Positions 17,248-25,440 of a stretch of DNA of 36,821 bases are shown here, one piece after another (the stretch's first letter is position 1; every line of letters begins with the position of its first letter). The stretch spans positions 1 to 36,821 of the forward strand of contig NZ_JMPP01000040.1 in the NCBI RefSeq assembly GCF_000735435.1. The letters run 5' to 3'. Under the pieces are notes generated by a model. It ran no database searches. It was not told where the DNA came from and saw nothing but the letters and a program-made list of their open reading frames with translations. The DNA is from Klebsiella planticola ATCC 33531 (GTDB lineage: Bacteria; Pseudomonadota; Gammaproteobacteria; Enterobacterales; Enterobacteriaceae). The position numbers and the translations under genes were made by a program.

Positions 17248-18684
17248 TCAATGTCCCGCGGCCAACTCATGGCACAAAAGACCGAGTTGTTCCACGGCAT
17301 TCAACAGATGGCGGGTGGGTTCATTCGCACCGTTCAAGCGCAGGAAGTTTTTCAGTTCTGCCGCCCCCGGGGAAAACAACGGGCCCGGACTGACACCAAT
17401 GCCAAGGGCGAGTGCGCGACGATGTACCTCCAGCGCATCTATCTGTGACGGGAGTGTTACCCAAATCAGAAAACCGGCTTCCGGGGCGGCTACCCGCGTG
17501 CCCGGTGGGAAGCTTGTTTCAACCTTTGCGATGATAGCCTGTATCCCTTGCGCAATGTGGAGCTTCAGGTGCCGCAGATGCCTGTCATAATCACCGCTGG
17601 CCAGGATCTCGTTCGCCGCGGCTTCAATCAGCGGCGCGCCGGCCCACTCTCCGGCCATTCGGGCCTGCAATACCGTTGAGTGATAGCGTCCGGCTGCAAT
17701 CCAGCCAATTCTCCAGCCCGGCGCCAGGGTTTTAGACAGCGAGCTGCAATAAATAACATTTCCGCACCTGTCGAAGGCTTTACACGCAGGCGGACGCTGC
17801 GCATCACCGGCCAGATCGCCATACACATCGTCCTCAATTAAAGGGATGCCCTTACTGGCAAGCAGAGCCACCAGATCCCGCTTGCGGGCGACGGGCATAC
17901 TGGCTCCTGACGGATTCTGCACCGTGGGTGAGGCAAGAACGGCTGCAGGACGGTGGCGCTGAATGGCTTCTTCAAGTGGCGCTAACAGTAACCCTTCAAC
18001 AGGATCAGTGGGGATCTGCAATGCCTTCAGCCCCAGATCCTCCAACAGCAGGAGCGTGCCGAAGTAGGCCGGCTGCTCAATCGCCACGGCATCGCCCGGC
18101 CGGCACACGGCGCGAAGAGCCAGACGCAGCGCCTGGGTAGCGCCTGCGGTGATGATAAGGTCATCCGCGCCAAAAAGAGCCCCCCATTGTGCCGCGCGTG
18201 CGGCAATCTTTCTGCGCAGGTCTGCTCTTCCCGGGGGCAGGCTGTAGCTCTGCCCGCGCGCATCAAGCCGACGACCTGCCGTCTGCAATGCCCTGTGCAG
18301 AGTATCTACGGGAAGCCAGGCGGGATCGGGTAGCGCGGCGCCAAGCGGGACCAGGCGCGCCTCCGCGCTCCCGAACAGGGATCTGGCAATGGCGGACATG
18401 GTCACCGGCACGGGTACGGGGACAGAAGCGGTGCTCTGCGTCTCCCCGGCGGGAATTATCTGGCGGACAAAGTAACCTGAACGTGGGCGCGCGATAATCA
18501 GACCTTCCGCCTCCAGGCAACGTAGTGCTTCCAGCGCCGTGGGGAGACTGACCTGCTCGCGCTCGGCCAGTTTACGCGCGGAGATAATCCGATCTCCCGT
18601 TCGCAAAGCGCCTGAAGTCAGAGTCAGCCGCAGCATTTCGGCTATTCGGCGGTAGTGGGGAGTCGGCGGGGATGGCTCGGACAT
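17248..18684 (-). CDS. MocR/PdxR-type regulator (GntR HTH + aminotransferase-like domain)
   Basis: A 478-residue regulator with an N-terminal GntR winged helix (residues 9-75, YRRIAEMLRLTLTSGALRTG, then LAEREQVSLPTALEALRCLE) and a fold-type I PLP domain. The PLP lysine is visible in YCSSLSKTLAPGWRIGW and the PLP-contact Asp in LIEDDVYGDL. Such proteins sense amino-acid- or amine-related ligands through PLP. The Met at 18684 is chosen; an upstream in-frame Met at 18744 would place a 37-bp palindrome inside the coding region. No clear ribosome site precedes 18684, so short-leader or leaderless translation is possible. It is divergent from an N-acetyltransferase gene 98 bp away, its likely target. 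Confidence 0.85.
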   Translation of the reverse strand: MSEPSPPTPHYRRIAEMLRLTLTSGALRTGDRIISARKLAEREQVSLPTALEALRCLEAEGLIIARPRSGYFVRQIIPAGETQSTASVPVPVPVTMSAIARSLFGSAEARLVPLGAALPDPAWLPVDTLHRALQTAGRRLDARGQSYSLPPGRADLRRKIAARAAQWGALFGADDLIITAGATQALRLALRAVCRPGDAVAIEQPAYFGTLLLLEDLGLKALQIPTDPVEGLLLAPLEEAIQRHRPAAVLASPTVQNPSGASMPVARKRDLVALLASKGIPLIEDDVYGDLAGDAQRPPACKAFDRCGNVIYCSSLSKTLAPGWRIGWIAAGRYHSTVLQARMAGEWAGAPLIEAAANEILASGDYDRHLRHLKLHIAQGIQAIIAKVETSFPPGTRVAAPEAGFLIWVTLPSQIDALEVHRRALALGIGVSPGPLFSPGAAELKNFLRLNGANEPTRHLLNAVEQLGLLCHELAAGH

Positions 18685-18690
18685 CGTAAT

Positions 18691-18727
18691 CTGTATAGTC
18701 TGATTTTTGATAAATCTGACTATACAG
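18691..18727. promoter_or_regulatory. 37-bp palindromic operator in the MocR-nat region
   Basis: CTGTATAGTCTGATTT (18691-18706) is repeated inverted at 18712-18727 with a single mismatch; the centre is TTGAT. It fills most of the short space between the two divergent start codons and should control both genes. Confidence 0.75.
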
Positions 18728-18782
18728 GCGATACGAGGCGCCATCTATAGTGTGTGCCACACAAACCAGCCAGGGTAGTCAC

Positions 18783-19550
18783 ATGCACAGCGACAATTTC
18801 GATCTTTCCCTCTACTTCCGGCGCATAGGCTATAGCGGACCTGCGGCGGCTAATACCGCGACGCTACATGCGCTCATGCGTCACCAGCTCTTTGCGATCC
18901 CCTTTGAAAATCTGGACGTACAGGCAGGTAAAATCGTGTCGATGGCACCTGATGATATTGCCGACAAGTTATTACAGCAGAGACGGGGCGGCTACTGCTA
19001 TGAACTCAACGGGCTGTTTACGATGGCGCTGCAGACGCTGGGTATAACCTACCGTTTTGTTGCGGCACGGCCAATGTTCTATCCCGCACGCCGGCCTAAA
19101 ACGCATATGGCGGTCATCGCCGAAGTTGATGGTCGTCAGTGGCTTTGCGACCTTGGGTTTGGTAGCTACGGTATCCGCGCGCCGCTGGCCTTAGACGAAC
19201 TTGATACGGACATCATTCAGGATTTTGATACGTTCCGGCTTAGTCGTGATGCGAGTGGATACTATCTGCTTCAGGCCAGGGTTGAGGGAAACTGGTGCGA
19301 TCAATACGGTTTTGACCTGTCGCCTCAGGAATGGATTGATTTTGTTCCGGCCAATTACCTTAACTCCACGCACCCCGACGCGGTCTTTGTACAAAAGCTG
19401 CTGGTCATCCAGCATCGACCCGAGGGGCGCTTTATTCTGCTCGGCAATATGCTGAAGACCATTACTGCAGACAGGGTAGAAAAGCAGTCGCTGACAGAAG
19501 ATGAAATTGCGCATGCGCTTGAAAACCGTTTTGCTTTGTCTGTCCGCTAA
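18783..19550 (+). CDS. Arylamine N-acetyltransferase
   Basis: A 255-residue cytosolic enzyme of the NAT family, which transfers acetyl from acetyl-CoA to arylamines or hydrazines. The catalytic triad is visible: Cys72 in QRRGGYCYELNGLF, His108 in PKTHMAVI and Asp123 in WLCDLGFGSYG. The IPFENLDV block near residue 39 is also typical. The ATG at 18783 (MHSDNFDLSLYF) aligns with family N-termini and has GGGTAG upstream; the frame is open 11 codons further. It differs enough from E. coli NhoA that I give no symbol. It is controlled, by inference, by the divergent MocR regulator through the palindrome between them. The physiological amine is unknown. Confidence 0.9.
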   Translation: MHSDNFDLSLYFRRIGYSGPAAANTATLHALMRHQLFAIPFENLDVQAGKIVSMAPDDIADKLLQQRRGGYCYELNGLFTMALQTLGITYRFVAARPMFYPARRPKTHMAVIAEVDGRQWLCDLGFGSYGIRAPLALDELDTDIIQDFDTFRLSRDASGYYLLQARVEGNWCDQYGFDLSPQEWIDFVPANYLNSTHPDAVFVQKLLVIQHRPEGRFILLGNMLKTITADRVEKQSLTEDEIAHALENRFALSVR

Positions 19551-19747
19551 TGAGGCCAAATGGCCGATAAGTCCGCAGCTACACGGACACGTTGCAGAAA
19601 ACGGCCTCACCACTGAGGCCGAAGCTTGCCACAGACCCTGGCACATTATGTCGTTGATGCTGCCGGGGCAGGCTTCGAATCCTGCTCGCTGATTGTGCAG
19701 GTACCGCAATACGCTGCAACGCTTAACCCCACCGGGAAGGTCAATTT

Positions 19748-19770
19748 GCCGCCCCCTTTACGGGAGCGGC
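19748..19770. terminator. Hairpin between nat and the hydrolase gene
   Basis: GCCGCCCCC and GGGAGCGGC pair across a 5-nt loop with one G-T pair. On the minus strand AAATT follows, so it could end the hydrolase transcript weakly. The rest of 19551-19747 shows no gene. Confidence 0.5.
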
Positions 19771-19778
19771 GGGTATCA

Positions 19779-20807
19779 CTATTTCAGATTGCTTTTAAAG
19801 AATGACGTCAGCTTCGCAAAAGGGATCAGGTCAGTGCGGTCATACAGGTCGACATGGCCTGCGCCAGCAACGACATAGAGCTCTTTCGGTTGAGCGGCGC
19901 GTTTGTAAGCATCCTCGCTAAACTCTTTGGAATGCGCATTGGCGCCGGTAATAAACAGCATCGGGCGCGGCGCAATGGTTTCAATATCGTTGAACGGATA
20001 GAAGTTCATAAATTTGCCGATGCTGCTTAACAGAGGTTTGGTGGTCAGCTCTTGTTGCTCACCCTGCGGGGTATAACCGCCTCGCGCTGTACGGTAGAAA
20101 TCAAAAAACTCACGCTGTATGGCCGGTGTTGAATCATCCAGTTGGTTTACGGTCCCCGGAATGTACGCCTTCTCTGCGCCTTTAAATTCGGCCATTCGCT
20201 GTTCGATGGCCGACTGGATAAAGGCCTTACGCTGCTCTGGCGTCTGGGAATGATTCAGGCCATTGCGGAAAGCCGCTCCCATGTCATACATGCTGACAGT
20301 GGCAATCGCTTTCATACGGGGGTCAATTTTGGCCGCACTGATAACAAAGCTGCCGCTGCCGCAAATCCCTAGCACACCGATATTCTCAGGATCAACGTAC
20401 GGCTGGGTACTGAGGTAATCCACAGCCGCGCTGAAGTCATCAGCATAAATTTCCGGCGAAATCAGATGACCCGGTTCACCTGCACTTTCCCCCCAAAAGG
20501 AGAGATCAATCGCCAGCGTTACAAAGCCCTGGTCCGCCAGTTTTTGCGCATACAGATTCGCGCTTTGCTCTTTTACCGCACCCATCGGATGCCCGACGAC
20601 GATCGCCGGGTTTTTCGCATTCTGATTCAGGGTTTGCGGAATAAACAAATTGCCCACAACGTTCATCTGGTACTGGTTTTTAAAGGTCACCTTTTGCTGG
20701 ATAACCTTATCGCTTTTATAAAAGTTGTCGGCGCCTTTTGTCATATCCGCCGCAGTGGCGGCAAACGAGCTGATTAACAGCCCCAGCGCCAGAGTCATAT
20801 TTTTCAT
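19779..20807 (-). CDS. Exported alpha/beta hydrolase with a probable Cys nucleophile
   Basis: A 342-residue alpha/beta hydrolase with a cleavable signal peptide (residues 1-20, ending AATAA), so probably periplasmic. The fold markers are AIVVGHPMGAVKEQ (oxyanion region), LAIDLSFWGES, and the nucleophile elbow VLGICGSGSF. In that elbow the nucleophile position is Cys149 (G-I-C-G-S), as in dienelactone hydrolases (GxCxG), rather than the usual Ser. A catalytic Asp is likely in the FITGANAHS region, and the His is in VAGAGHVDLYD. It follows the MFS gene by 18 nt on the same strand, with its own AAGGA ribosome site, so the two form an operon under the divergent LysR gene. Confidence 0.85.
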   Translation of the reverse strand: MKNMTLALGLLISSFAATAADMTKGADNFYKSDKVIQQKVTFKNQYQMNVVGNLFIPQTLNQNAKNPAIVVGHPMGAVKEQSANLYAQKLADQGFVTLAIDLSFWGESAGEPGHLISPEIYADDFSAAVDYLSTQPYVDPENIGVLGICGSGSFVISAAKIDPRMKAIATVSMYDMGAAFRNGLNHSQTPEQRKAFIQSAIEQRMAEFKGAEKAYIPGTVNQLDDSTPAIQREFFDFYRTARGGYTPQGEQQELTTKPLLSSIGKFMNFYPFNDIETIAPRPMLFITGANAHSKEFSEDAYKRAAQPKELYVVAGAGHVDLYDRTDLIPFAKLTSFFKSNLK

Positions 20808-20825
20808 GGAGTTTATCCTTAATTG

Positions 20826-22013
20826 TCAGTGGTGTGTTTTACGTGATGTCAGAATGGTTAACCCTGCTGCGACAATCAGCAGCCCGCCGCTAAGAGCAAA
20901 AGTGCTTTGCCAGCCGGTGTGATCAAACGTCAGACCGCCAAGCGTGGAACCCAGGGCGATAGAAAGCTGGATAACCGCAACCATCAGTCCGCCGCCGGCT
21001 TCGGCATCATCAGGCAGCGTACGCGCTATCCAGGCCCACCATCCGGTCGGCGCAGCTGTCGCCATCAGTCCCCAGAACCCCAGTAGCGGCACGACAAACC
21101 CGAGGTGTTGGCCCGTGAGTATGAGCGTTACGGCGACGACAGCCATGAGTGAAGAGATGGCTGCAAGCGTCGAATAGAGGCCCCTCTTTAAAAAATGACT
21201 GATCGCCAGCGTGCCAATAAAACCGGCTATCCCGATGGTCAGTAAAATGAGAGATAAGGTGCTGATATCCACCCGGGTGACGGTTTCAAGAAACGGCCGT
21301 ACGTAGGTGAATAATGAGAACTGCCCCATAAAGAACAGCCCGCAGGCGAGCAGGCCAACTGCAACAACGGGACGGGAGAGCAGATGAAAAGCAGAAAGCC
21401 CAGGCCGCCTGTTGGTGTCGGGTGCCATCGCGGGGAGGCTGAAGCACTGCCAGATGAAGGCGACGATCGCGACCGGAACAAGGCAGAGGAACGCTCCGCG
21501 CCAGCCCATGACGGCACCGAGATAACTGCCGAGCGGTGCCGCGATAACGGTTGCCAGGGCGTTACCGCCATTGAAAATAGCTAATGCGTGAGGGACCCGA
21601 TGCCGTGGCACCAGACGAAGCGCCGTGGCGGCAGACATCGACCAGAACCCACCGATCGCAATACCAATCAGGGCGCGACCGGCCATATAAATCAGGTAGC
21701 AGGGAGACAGGGCGACCATTGTTGCCGATAAAGCCATTAATGCCGTCATGCCCAGCAGCAGATATTTACGATGCAGATTTCCGGCAAGAGTCGAAAGAGA
21801 CAGGCTGGTCAATACCGCCAGCGCCCCGGAAATGGCGATCCCCTGTCCAGCCAGTCCTTCACTGACTCTGAGATCGGCCGCGACAGGCGTCAGCAGGCTG
21901 ACAGGCATAAATTCTGAGGCGATAAGCACAAAGACGCAGAGCGTCATCGCCAGCACACCGCTCCAGTATGCGTGCTGTTCGTAATGTGGATTTTCATGAC
22001 GGAGTGTGGACAT
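20826..22013 (-). CDS. MFS drug/metabolite exporter (DHA1, AraJ/NepI-like)
   Basis: A 395-residue inner-membrane transporter with twelve predicted helices, of the DHA1 branch that includes AraJ, YdhP and NepI. The N-terminal pattern VLIASEFMPVSLLTPVAADL is diagnostic of that group, followed by GRALIGIAIGGFWSMSAA (motif C region) and a central cytoplasmic loop near residue 205. Members of this branch export purine ribonucleosides, sugars or drugs; the substrate cannot be read from sequence. GAGGT lies 8 nt before the ATG. It is the first gene of a two-gene operon with the exported hydrolase and is divergent from a LysR-type gene. Confidence 0.87.
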   Translation of the reverse strand: MSTLRHENPHYEQHAYWSGVLAMTLCVFVLIASEFMPVSLLTPVAADLRVSEGLAGQGIAISGALAVLTSLSLSTLAGNLHRKYLLLGMTALMALSATMVALSPCYLIYMAGRALIGIAIGGFWSMSAATALRLVPRHRVPHALAIFNGGNALATVIAAPLGSYLGAVMGWRGAFLCLVPVAIVAFIWQCFSLPAMAPDTNRRPGLSAFHLLSRPVVAVGLLACGLFFMGQFSLFTYVRPFLETVTRVDISTLSLILLTIGIAGFIGTLAISHFLKRGLYSTLAAISSLMAVVAVTLILTGQHLGFVVPLLGFWGLMATAAPTGWWAWIARTLPDDAEAGGGLMVAVIQLSIALGSTLGGLTFDHTGWQSTFALSGGLLIVAAGLTILTSRKTHH

Positions 22014-22100
22014 AAACGATTACCTCTGAATATCGACCCGGCTAAATTCAGACAAGCCGGGGCCGGACGCTATTCACGGGAATAACGACAAAAACGCACG

Positions 22101-22119
22101 CATAAACATGCTGTTTATG
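22101..22119. promoter_or_regulatory. Palindrome in the MFS-lysR divergent region
   Basis: CATAAACA-TGC-TGTTTATG, perfect 8-bp arms, lies in the 209-bp space between the divergent genes. It could be the LysR-type binding site (T-N11-A type) controlling both. Confidence 0.6.
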
Positions 22120-22222
22120 ATTATCAATGGCTGAAAGTTTTACACGGCTGGTGTAGCCTGACTAGCTAATGAATACTTAATGGGCTTATAAGCCAGAGTT
22201 ATTAATTGGGAGTGTCAGGCGA

Positions 22223-23140
22223 ATGAAGCGCAACCTGAATGACCTTCTTTATTTTGTCACCGTTGCCCGCGAAGGGAGCTTTACCCGAGCGGCGGCGCAT
22301 CTCGGCGTGACGCAACCCGCACTCAGTCAGGCGATTTCCGCACTCGAGGAGCGCATGCAAATTCGTCTCCTCACCCGAACTACCCGCAGCGTGTCGCCAA
22401 CCGCGGCCGGAGAGCGGCTGCTGCAGGCCATCGGCAACCGTTTTGATGAAATTGAAGCTGAACTGGATATGCTCACGGAACTGCGTGACAAACCTGCCGG
22501 TACGGTACGAATCACCTGCGGGCCGGATGTATTACGTACCACTTTATTACCCAAACTGACGCCGCTTCTGCGTGAATACCCGGATATTCATATTGAGTTC
22601 GATGCTAATCACGGTTTCCGCGATATCGTTGCCGACCGTTTTGACGCGGGAGTGCGTCTGGGCGACACCATTGATAAGGATATGATTGCGATACCGATTG
22701 GCCCGGAATTACGCATGGCGGCCGTGGCGTCGCCGGCGTATTTTTCACGCTACCCGATTCCGCAAACTCCACATGAACTGACGCAACATTGCTGTATAAA
22801 CCAGAGAATGGTCAAATCCGGGGGACTGTATGTCTGGGATTTTGATCAGGAAGGTGGTGATTTGAACGTTCGGGTGAGCGGGCAGGTGACGTTCAACACA
22901 TCAGAACATATTGTCACCGCCGCCCTGGCCGGATTAGGCATCGCATTTTTACCTGAGGAAGAGTTTGGTGCGCATATTGAAGAAGGTCGGTTGATCCGGG
23001 TGCTGGAAACCTGGTGTCAGCCTTTCCCTGGCTACTATCTGTATTACCCCAGCCGAAAACAAGTTTCTCCCGCATTTTCACTGGTGGTCGATGCTCTGCG
23101 TGTTTACCGTATGCGCCAGCCCGTAGACAAGAACAGGTAA
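22223..23140 (+). CDS. LysR-family transcriptional regulator
   Basis: A 305-residue LysR-type regulator. The winged helix is at residues 5-65 (LLYFVTVAREGSFTRAAAHL, then GVTQPALSQAISALEERM) and the effector domain follows from about residue 92 (GTVRITCGPDVLRTTLLPKL). It belongs to the large AaeR/DsdC-like group that represses or activates adjacent efflux genes. It is divergent from the MFS-hydrolase operon, and a perfect palindrome lies in the shared region, so this operon is its likely target. The ribosome site is not strong. Effector unknown. Confidence 0.92.
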   Translation: MKRNLNDLLYFVTVAREGSFTRAAAHLGVTQPALSQAISALEERMQIRLLTRTTRSVSPTAAGERLLQAIGNRFDEIEAELDMLTELRDKPAGTVRITCGPDVLRTTLLPKLTPLLREYPDIHIEFDANHGFRDIVADRFDAGVRLGDTIDKDMIAIPIGPELRMAAVASPAYFSRYPIPQTPHELTQHCCINQRMVKSGGLYVWDFDQEGGDLNVRVSGQVTFNTSEHIVTAALAGLGIAFLPEEEFGAHIEEGRLIRVLETWCQPFPGYYLYYPSRKQVSPAFSLVVDALRVYRMRQPVDKNR

Positions 23141-23340
23141 TTGATATTCCCTCACGTCCGGGCGGCCTCTGGTCTTAATACCTGAGGCCGTCGGTCGCAA
23201 ACAGATCGAATGCTGCAGGGGGCATGCCTGGGACAGGGCTGTTGGAAGACGCTCTTTTGGTCAATCTGTGCAGTCTATTGAGATATCTCTCGTAAACGAT
23301 GTTTGCCCGAAATATGCCTGACGTGCGTGACTGCTTAAAC

Positions 23341-23346
23341 TATAAT
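23341..23346 (+). promoter_or_regulatory. Consensus -10 element upstream of the small lipoprotein
   Basis: A perfect TATAAT, 27 nt before the chosen start codon. The -35 (CTGACG at 17 nt) is only partial. Confidence 0.5.
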
Positions 23347-23372
23347 CCCCGGCATTAATGTGGGGGAACTTA

Positions 23373-23633
23373 ATGAAAGGTATGAAGGCGGTGTTGGGTA
23401 TTGTACTCACAGGAACGCTATCAGGGTGCGCAGCAGTCCAGTATAACGATGGTGACAAGGTCAGCATTCAGGCTGATGCGTGGAACGGTCTCGATAGTTT
23501 GCATTCTACGGCCGTTAAAGCCTGTCAGCAGTATGGAAAATCAAAAGCAGTCTATCTCCATAGTGCAAATATGAACCCGAATTTGCCGAAGGGGAGTGGA
23601 GTGCAAAATACCCTCTGGAAATGTGAGCCGTGA
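23373..23633 (+). CDS. Small lipoprotein of unknown function (86 aa)
   Basis: An 86-residue lipoprotein with signal MKGMKAVLGIVLTGTLSGC (lipobox LSGC). The start at 23373 follows GGGGGA at correct spacing; an upstream in-frame ATG at 23358 precedes that ribosome site and is not favoured. The mature part is short, with two further Cys residues (KACQQYG and TLWKCEP) that could form a disulfide in the periplasm, and a central NGLDSLHSTAVKACQ helix. I do not recognise the family. A consensus -10 lies just upstream. It stands alone. Confidence 0.75.
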   Translation: MKGMKAVLGIVLTGTLSGCAAVQYNDGDKVSIQADAWNGLDSLHSTAVKACQQYGKSKAVYLHSANMNPNLPKGSGVQNTLWKCEP

Positions 23634-23787
23634 TGAGGCCGCGTTGCTGAATTCGTGCCAGACAGAAGGTGATATCGGCAAGTCAGGCAGGGGACAAAAA
23701 TGCCGTTCCGGTACTGTTCGCTGAATATCTGTTCTGCATGAGCTTGCCAGATATTGAGTTGCCGGTGCCGCAGCGGCATTGCCGTCT

Positions 23788-23991
23788 TTAGTGTAGGCCA
23801 AGACGGATCAGTTCAACGGGTTCGAACTTACCTTCATTCCCTTCAACTTCAATGGTTTTGCTGCGACGTAATTGGGCGGGTGTGAGCCCATTGGAGTGGA
23901 TAGCAACAATTTTACCCGTTTTACCTGTCCCATTAATCATCACCTGGCTTCCGTTGGTAATAGGATTGCGGTTACGATCATAAGTGACCAT
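23788..23991 (-). CDS. Small KOW/SH3-like protein (67 aa)
   Basis: A 67-residue cytosolic protein. The sequence [20 protein letters not shown] reads like a KOW/SH3-type small beta barrel, as in translation- or RNA-associated proteins, followed by [21 protein letters not shown] do not recognise a named family, and a nucleic-acid role is only an inference from the fold impression. A strong ribosome site (GGAG) lies 8 nt before the ATG, so it is very likely real. It sits in the AT-rich cluster of small genes with no operon partner. Confidence 0.7.
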   Translation of the reverse strand: MVTYDRNRNPITNGSQVMINGTGKTGKIVAIHSNGLTPAQLRRSKTIEVEGNEGKFEPVELIRLGLH

Positions 23992-24464
23992 GGGTATTTC
24001 TCCTCTTTCTCTCTGTGCATCAAAAAAACCGTATTATGTACAAGGCCGGGCCCTGGTAACGGACGTAATATAAATACGCCTTTGAGCCTGCTATGTTGTT
24101 GAGTTTGATCAATGTCACACTTTTTAGCGGTTAAGAGGGGACTATTCTGCGAGCCAGCGGCGTCTTAATAGTTAAATAACGTATAACTCTCACTTTTTTA
24201 TAATAAAACACAATATCAGCGGGTTGACGTTTTTCTGGCGCTGGCGATCGGCGCAAACATTCTGTTGAAGCAACCGCTGATACCGCCTCGGGTCATTTCC
24301 TGATAAACCGATGGGCCTTCCGACGGAATTCTTTTCGCTTTTAACCCCTCATTCCCGGGAGAAGTCAGACTTGATGTCGCCGGTTTTCACATTCAGTTGA
24401 TAGCCTTTGTTGCGGTTAAAAAGGCCACCTTCCGGTGGCTGTTTTAATCGCTGTAATAAACACC
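23992..24464. other. 473-bp intergenic region with a probable gene tail
   Basis: The stretch up to 24230 is AT-rich and holds no gene I can support. On the minus strand, bases 24349-24414 encode a tail (RNKGYQLNVKTGDIKSDFSRE then stop) that resembles the last strands of a PepSY-like domain, but nothing upstream in that frame belongs with it. It is probably a remnant. Confidence 0.35.
24416..24440 (-). terminator. Intrinsic terminator after the Gly/Pro-rich lipoprotein
   Basis: On the minus strand GCCACC-GGAA-GGTGGC is followed by CTTTTTAA. On the plus strand TTTT follows too, so it could act in both directions. Confidence 0.8.
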
Positions 24465-24605
24465 TTAACGGAGGTCTGGCCCATGAAAGTGTCCACCGCC
24501 AGGACCACCGCCGGGTCCTCCTCCGGGGCCTCCCGGCGGAAGGATGCATCCGGAAAGAGACACGGCTGCGCAGAGCACAAAGATGACAAGGATAATTTTT
24601 TTCAT
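24465..24605 (-). CDS. Very small Gly/Pro-rich lipoprotein (46 aa)
   Basis: A 46-residue lipoprotein not obvious in simple gene finding. The signal MKKIILVIFVLCAAVSLSGC has a perfect lipobox (LSGC, Cys20), and the mature 27 residues are ILPPGGPGGGPGGGPGGG followed by HFHGPDLR. GGAG lies 5 nt before the ATG and an intrinsic terminator follows, so all signals of a real gene are present. The mature peptide has three PGGG-type repeats and a His-rich end, too short to fold; it may be a metal-binding or surface-tethering tail. I do not recognise a family. Confidence 0.8.
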   Translation of the reverse strand: MKKIILVIFVLCAAVSLSGCILPPGGPGGGPGGGPGGGHFHGPDLR

Positions 24606-25196
24606 AATAGCTCCTGAACTGGCGAGCCTCAATTGCAAACCAAAAATGTGAATATTTTATGGAGAATCAATAATTCCCTTTCGCTACACACCTTAAACCG
24701 GAATATTCCATGCGTAAAACCTGGCCGCGAGGCCATCAAAGCGATGTGTTGACCTGAGTGGTATTTCTGCTGGTTCGCAGCGAGGGGGGCTCAATACCGA
24801 TGTCCCTCTAAGAGAAGCGGTGATGGGGGCTGTAGTGCTTTGTCATGCACGATGCCATTACGCCATCGAACGACATGCATTTATCCTGAATAATCCGCGA
24901 GGAGGGTCTGTTTAAAAATAGTCCGGCGATTAATGTGAGAAAAAAGGCTAGCAGCGGAATAGCTATATAGGTTTTCACTGGCAAGGAATCCGATATCGCG
25001 AATAATGCTGAATAATCTACACCCGCTGTATGAATGTAAAGTGACGATCCTTGATTGCAATCGGGGCCCCAGGCATGGCGGAAGGCGTGAATTTCTCATA
25101 ATGAAGCTAAGGCTATGATCGGGAAGCTAAAAGCGGAACGCCCCCTGGTGCAATCAGCAGCAGGGGGCGGTTACGGGTGGGGATTATCGTCGTTCA
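24606..25196. other. 591-bp intergenic region
   Basis: No gene with a ribosome site was found on either strand; short frames near 24881-25099 lack start signals. The right end holds the mgtS terminator. A small RNA cannot be excluded, but none is recognised. Confidence 0.4.
25139..25169 (-). terminator. Probable terminator of mgtS
   Basis: A perfect 9-bp stem CGCCCCCTG/CAGGGGGCG with a 13-nt loop, then TTCCGCTTTT on the minus strand, 28 nt after the mgtS stop codon. Confidence 0.75.
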
Positions 25197-25292
25197 TCAG
25201 TCATCCCATTTGTGGCTTAGATACGCGGCAAGAAAACCAAAGAACAGAATTGTTCCCAGTACTGCCATAAATACATGCATATTTCCCAGCAT
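25197..25292 (-). CDS. mgtS: MgtS, 31-residue inner-membrane small protein
   Basis: The peptide is 31 residues, MLGNMHVFMAVLGTILFFG then FLAAYLSHKWDD, almost identical to E. coli MgtS (YneM) as I remember it. MgtS is a single-pass inner-membrane protein made under low magnesium; it stabilises the Mg2+ importer MgtA and affects the phosphate/cation symporter PitA. The hydrophobic helix spans about residues 6-25 and the C-terminus is HKWDD. A strong GGAGG lies 6 nt before the ATG. An excellent PhoP box and a well-spaced -10 lie upstream, and a terminator follows. It is too short for usual gene-calling cut-offs. Confidence 0.93.
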   Translation of the reverse strand: MLGNMHVFMAVLGTILFFGFLAAYLSHKWDD

Positions 25293-25363
25293 GATTAACC
25301 TCCATCATTGATTAGTGTGCGCTAAGTAGTCCTTATTGAACGTGGTGTACGGTTGTTGCATAA

Positions 25364-25398
25364 AGAATAACCTGGTCAACCTAAACAAATAATTAACC
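25364..25398 (-). promoter_or_regulatory. PhoP-dependent promoter of mgtS
   Basis: On the minus strand GGTTAA-TTATT-TGTTTA (25398-25382) is a PhoP box with 11 of 12 consensus bases. It is followed after 12 nt by TATTCT (-10, 25369-25364), the spacing typical of PhoP promoters. The predicted leader is about 65 nt. Confidence 0.85.
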
Positions 25399-25440
25399 AG
25401 GAAAACTTTTTCAGCGTGAAATAAATAGTGCGGTGAGGGG

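Noticed and set aside
25305-25361. 18-codon frame in the mgtS leader (MQQPYTTFNKDYLAHTNQ), considered as an upstream peptide
   Set aside because: Its ATG is only 2 nt past the -10 of the PhoP promoter, upstream of the predicted start of transcription, so it would not be on the transcript unless another promoter is used.
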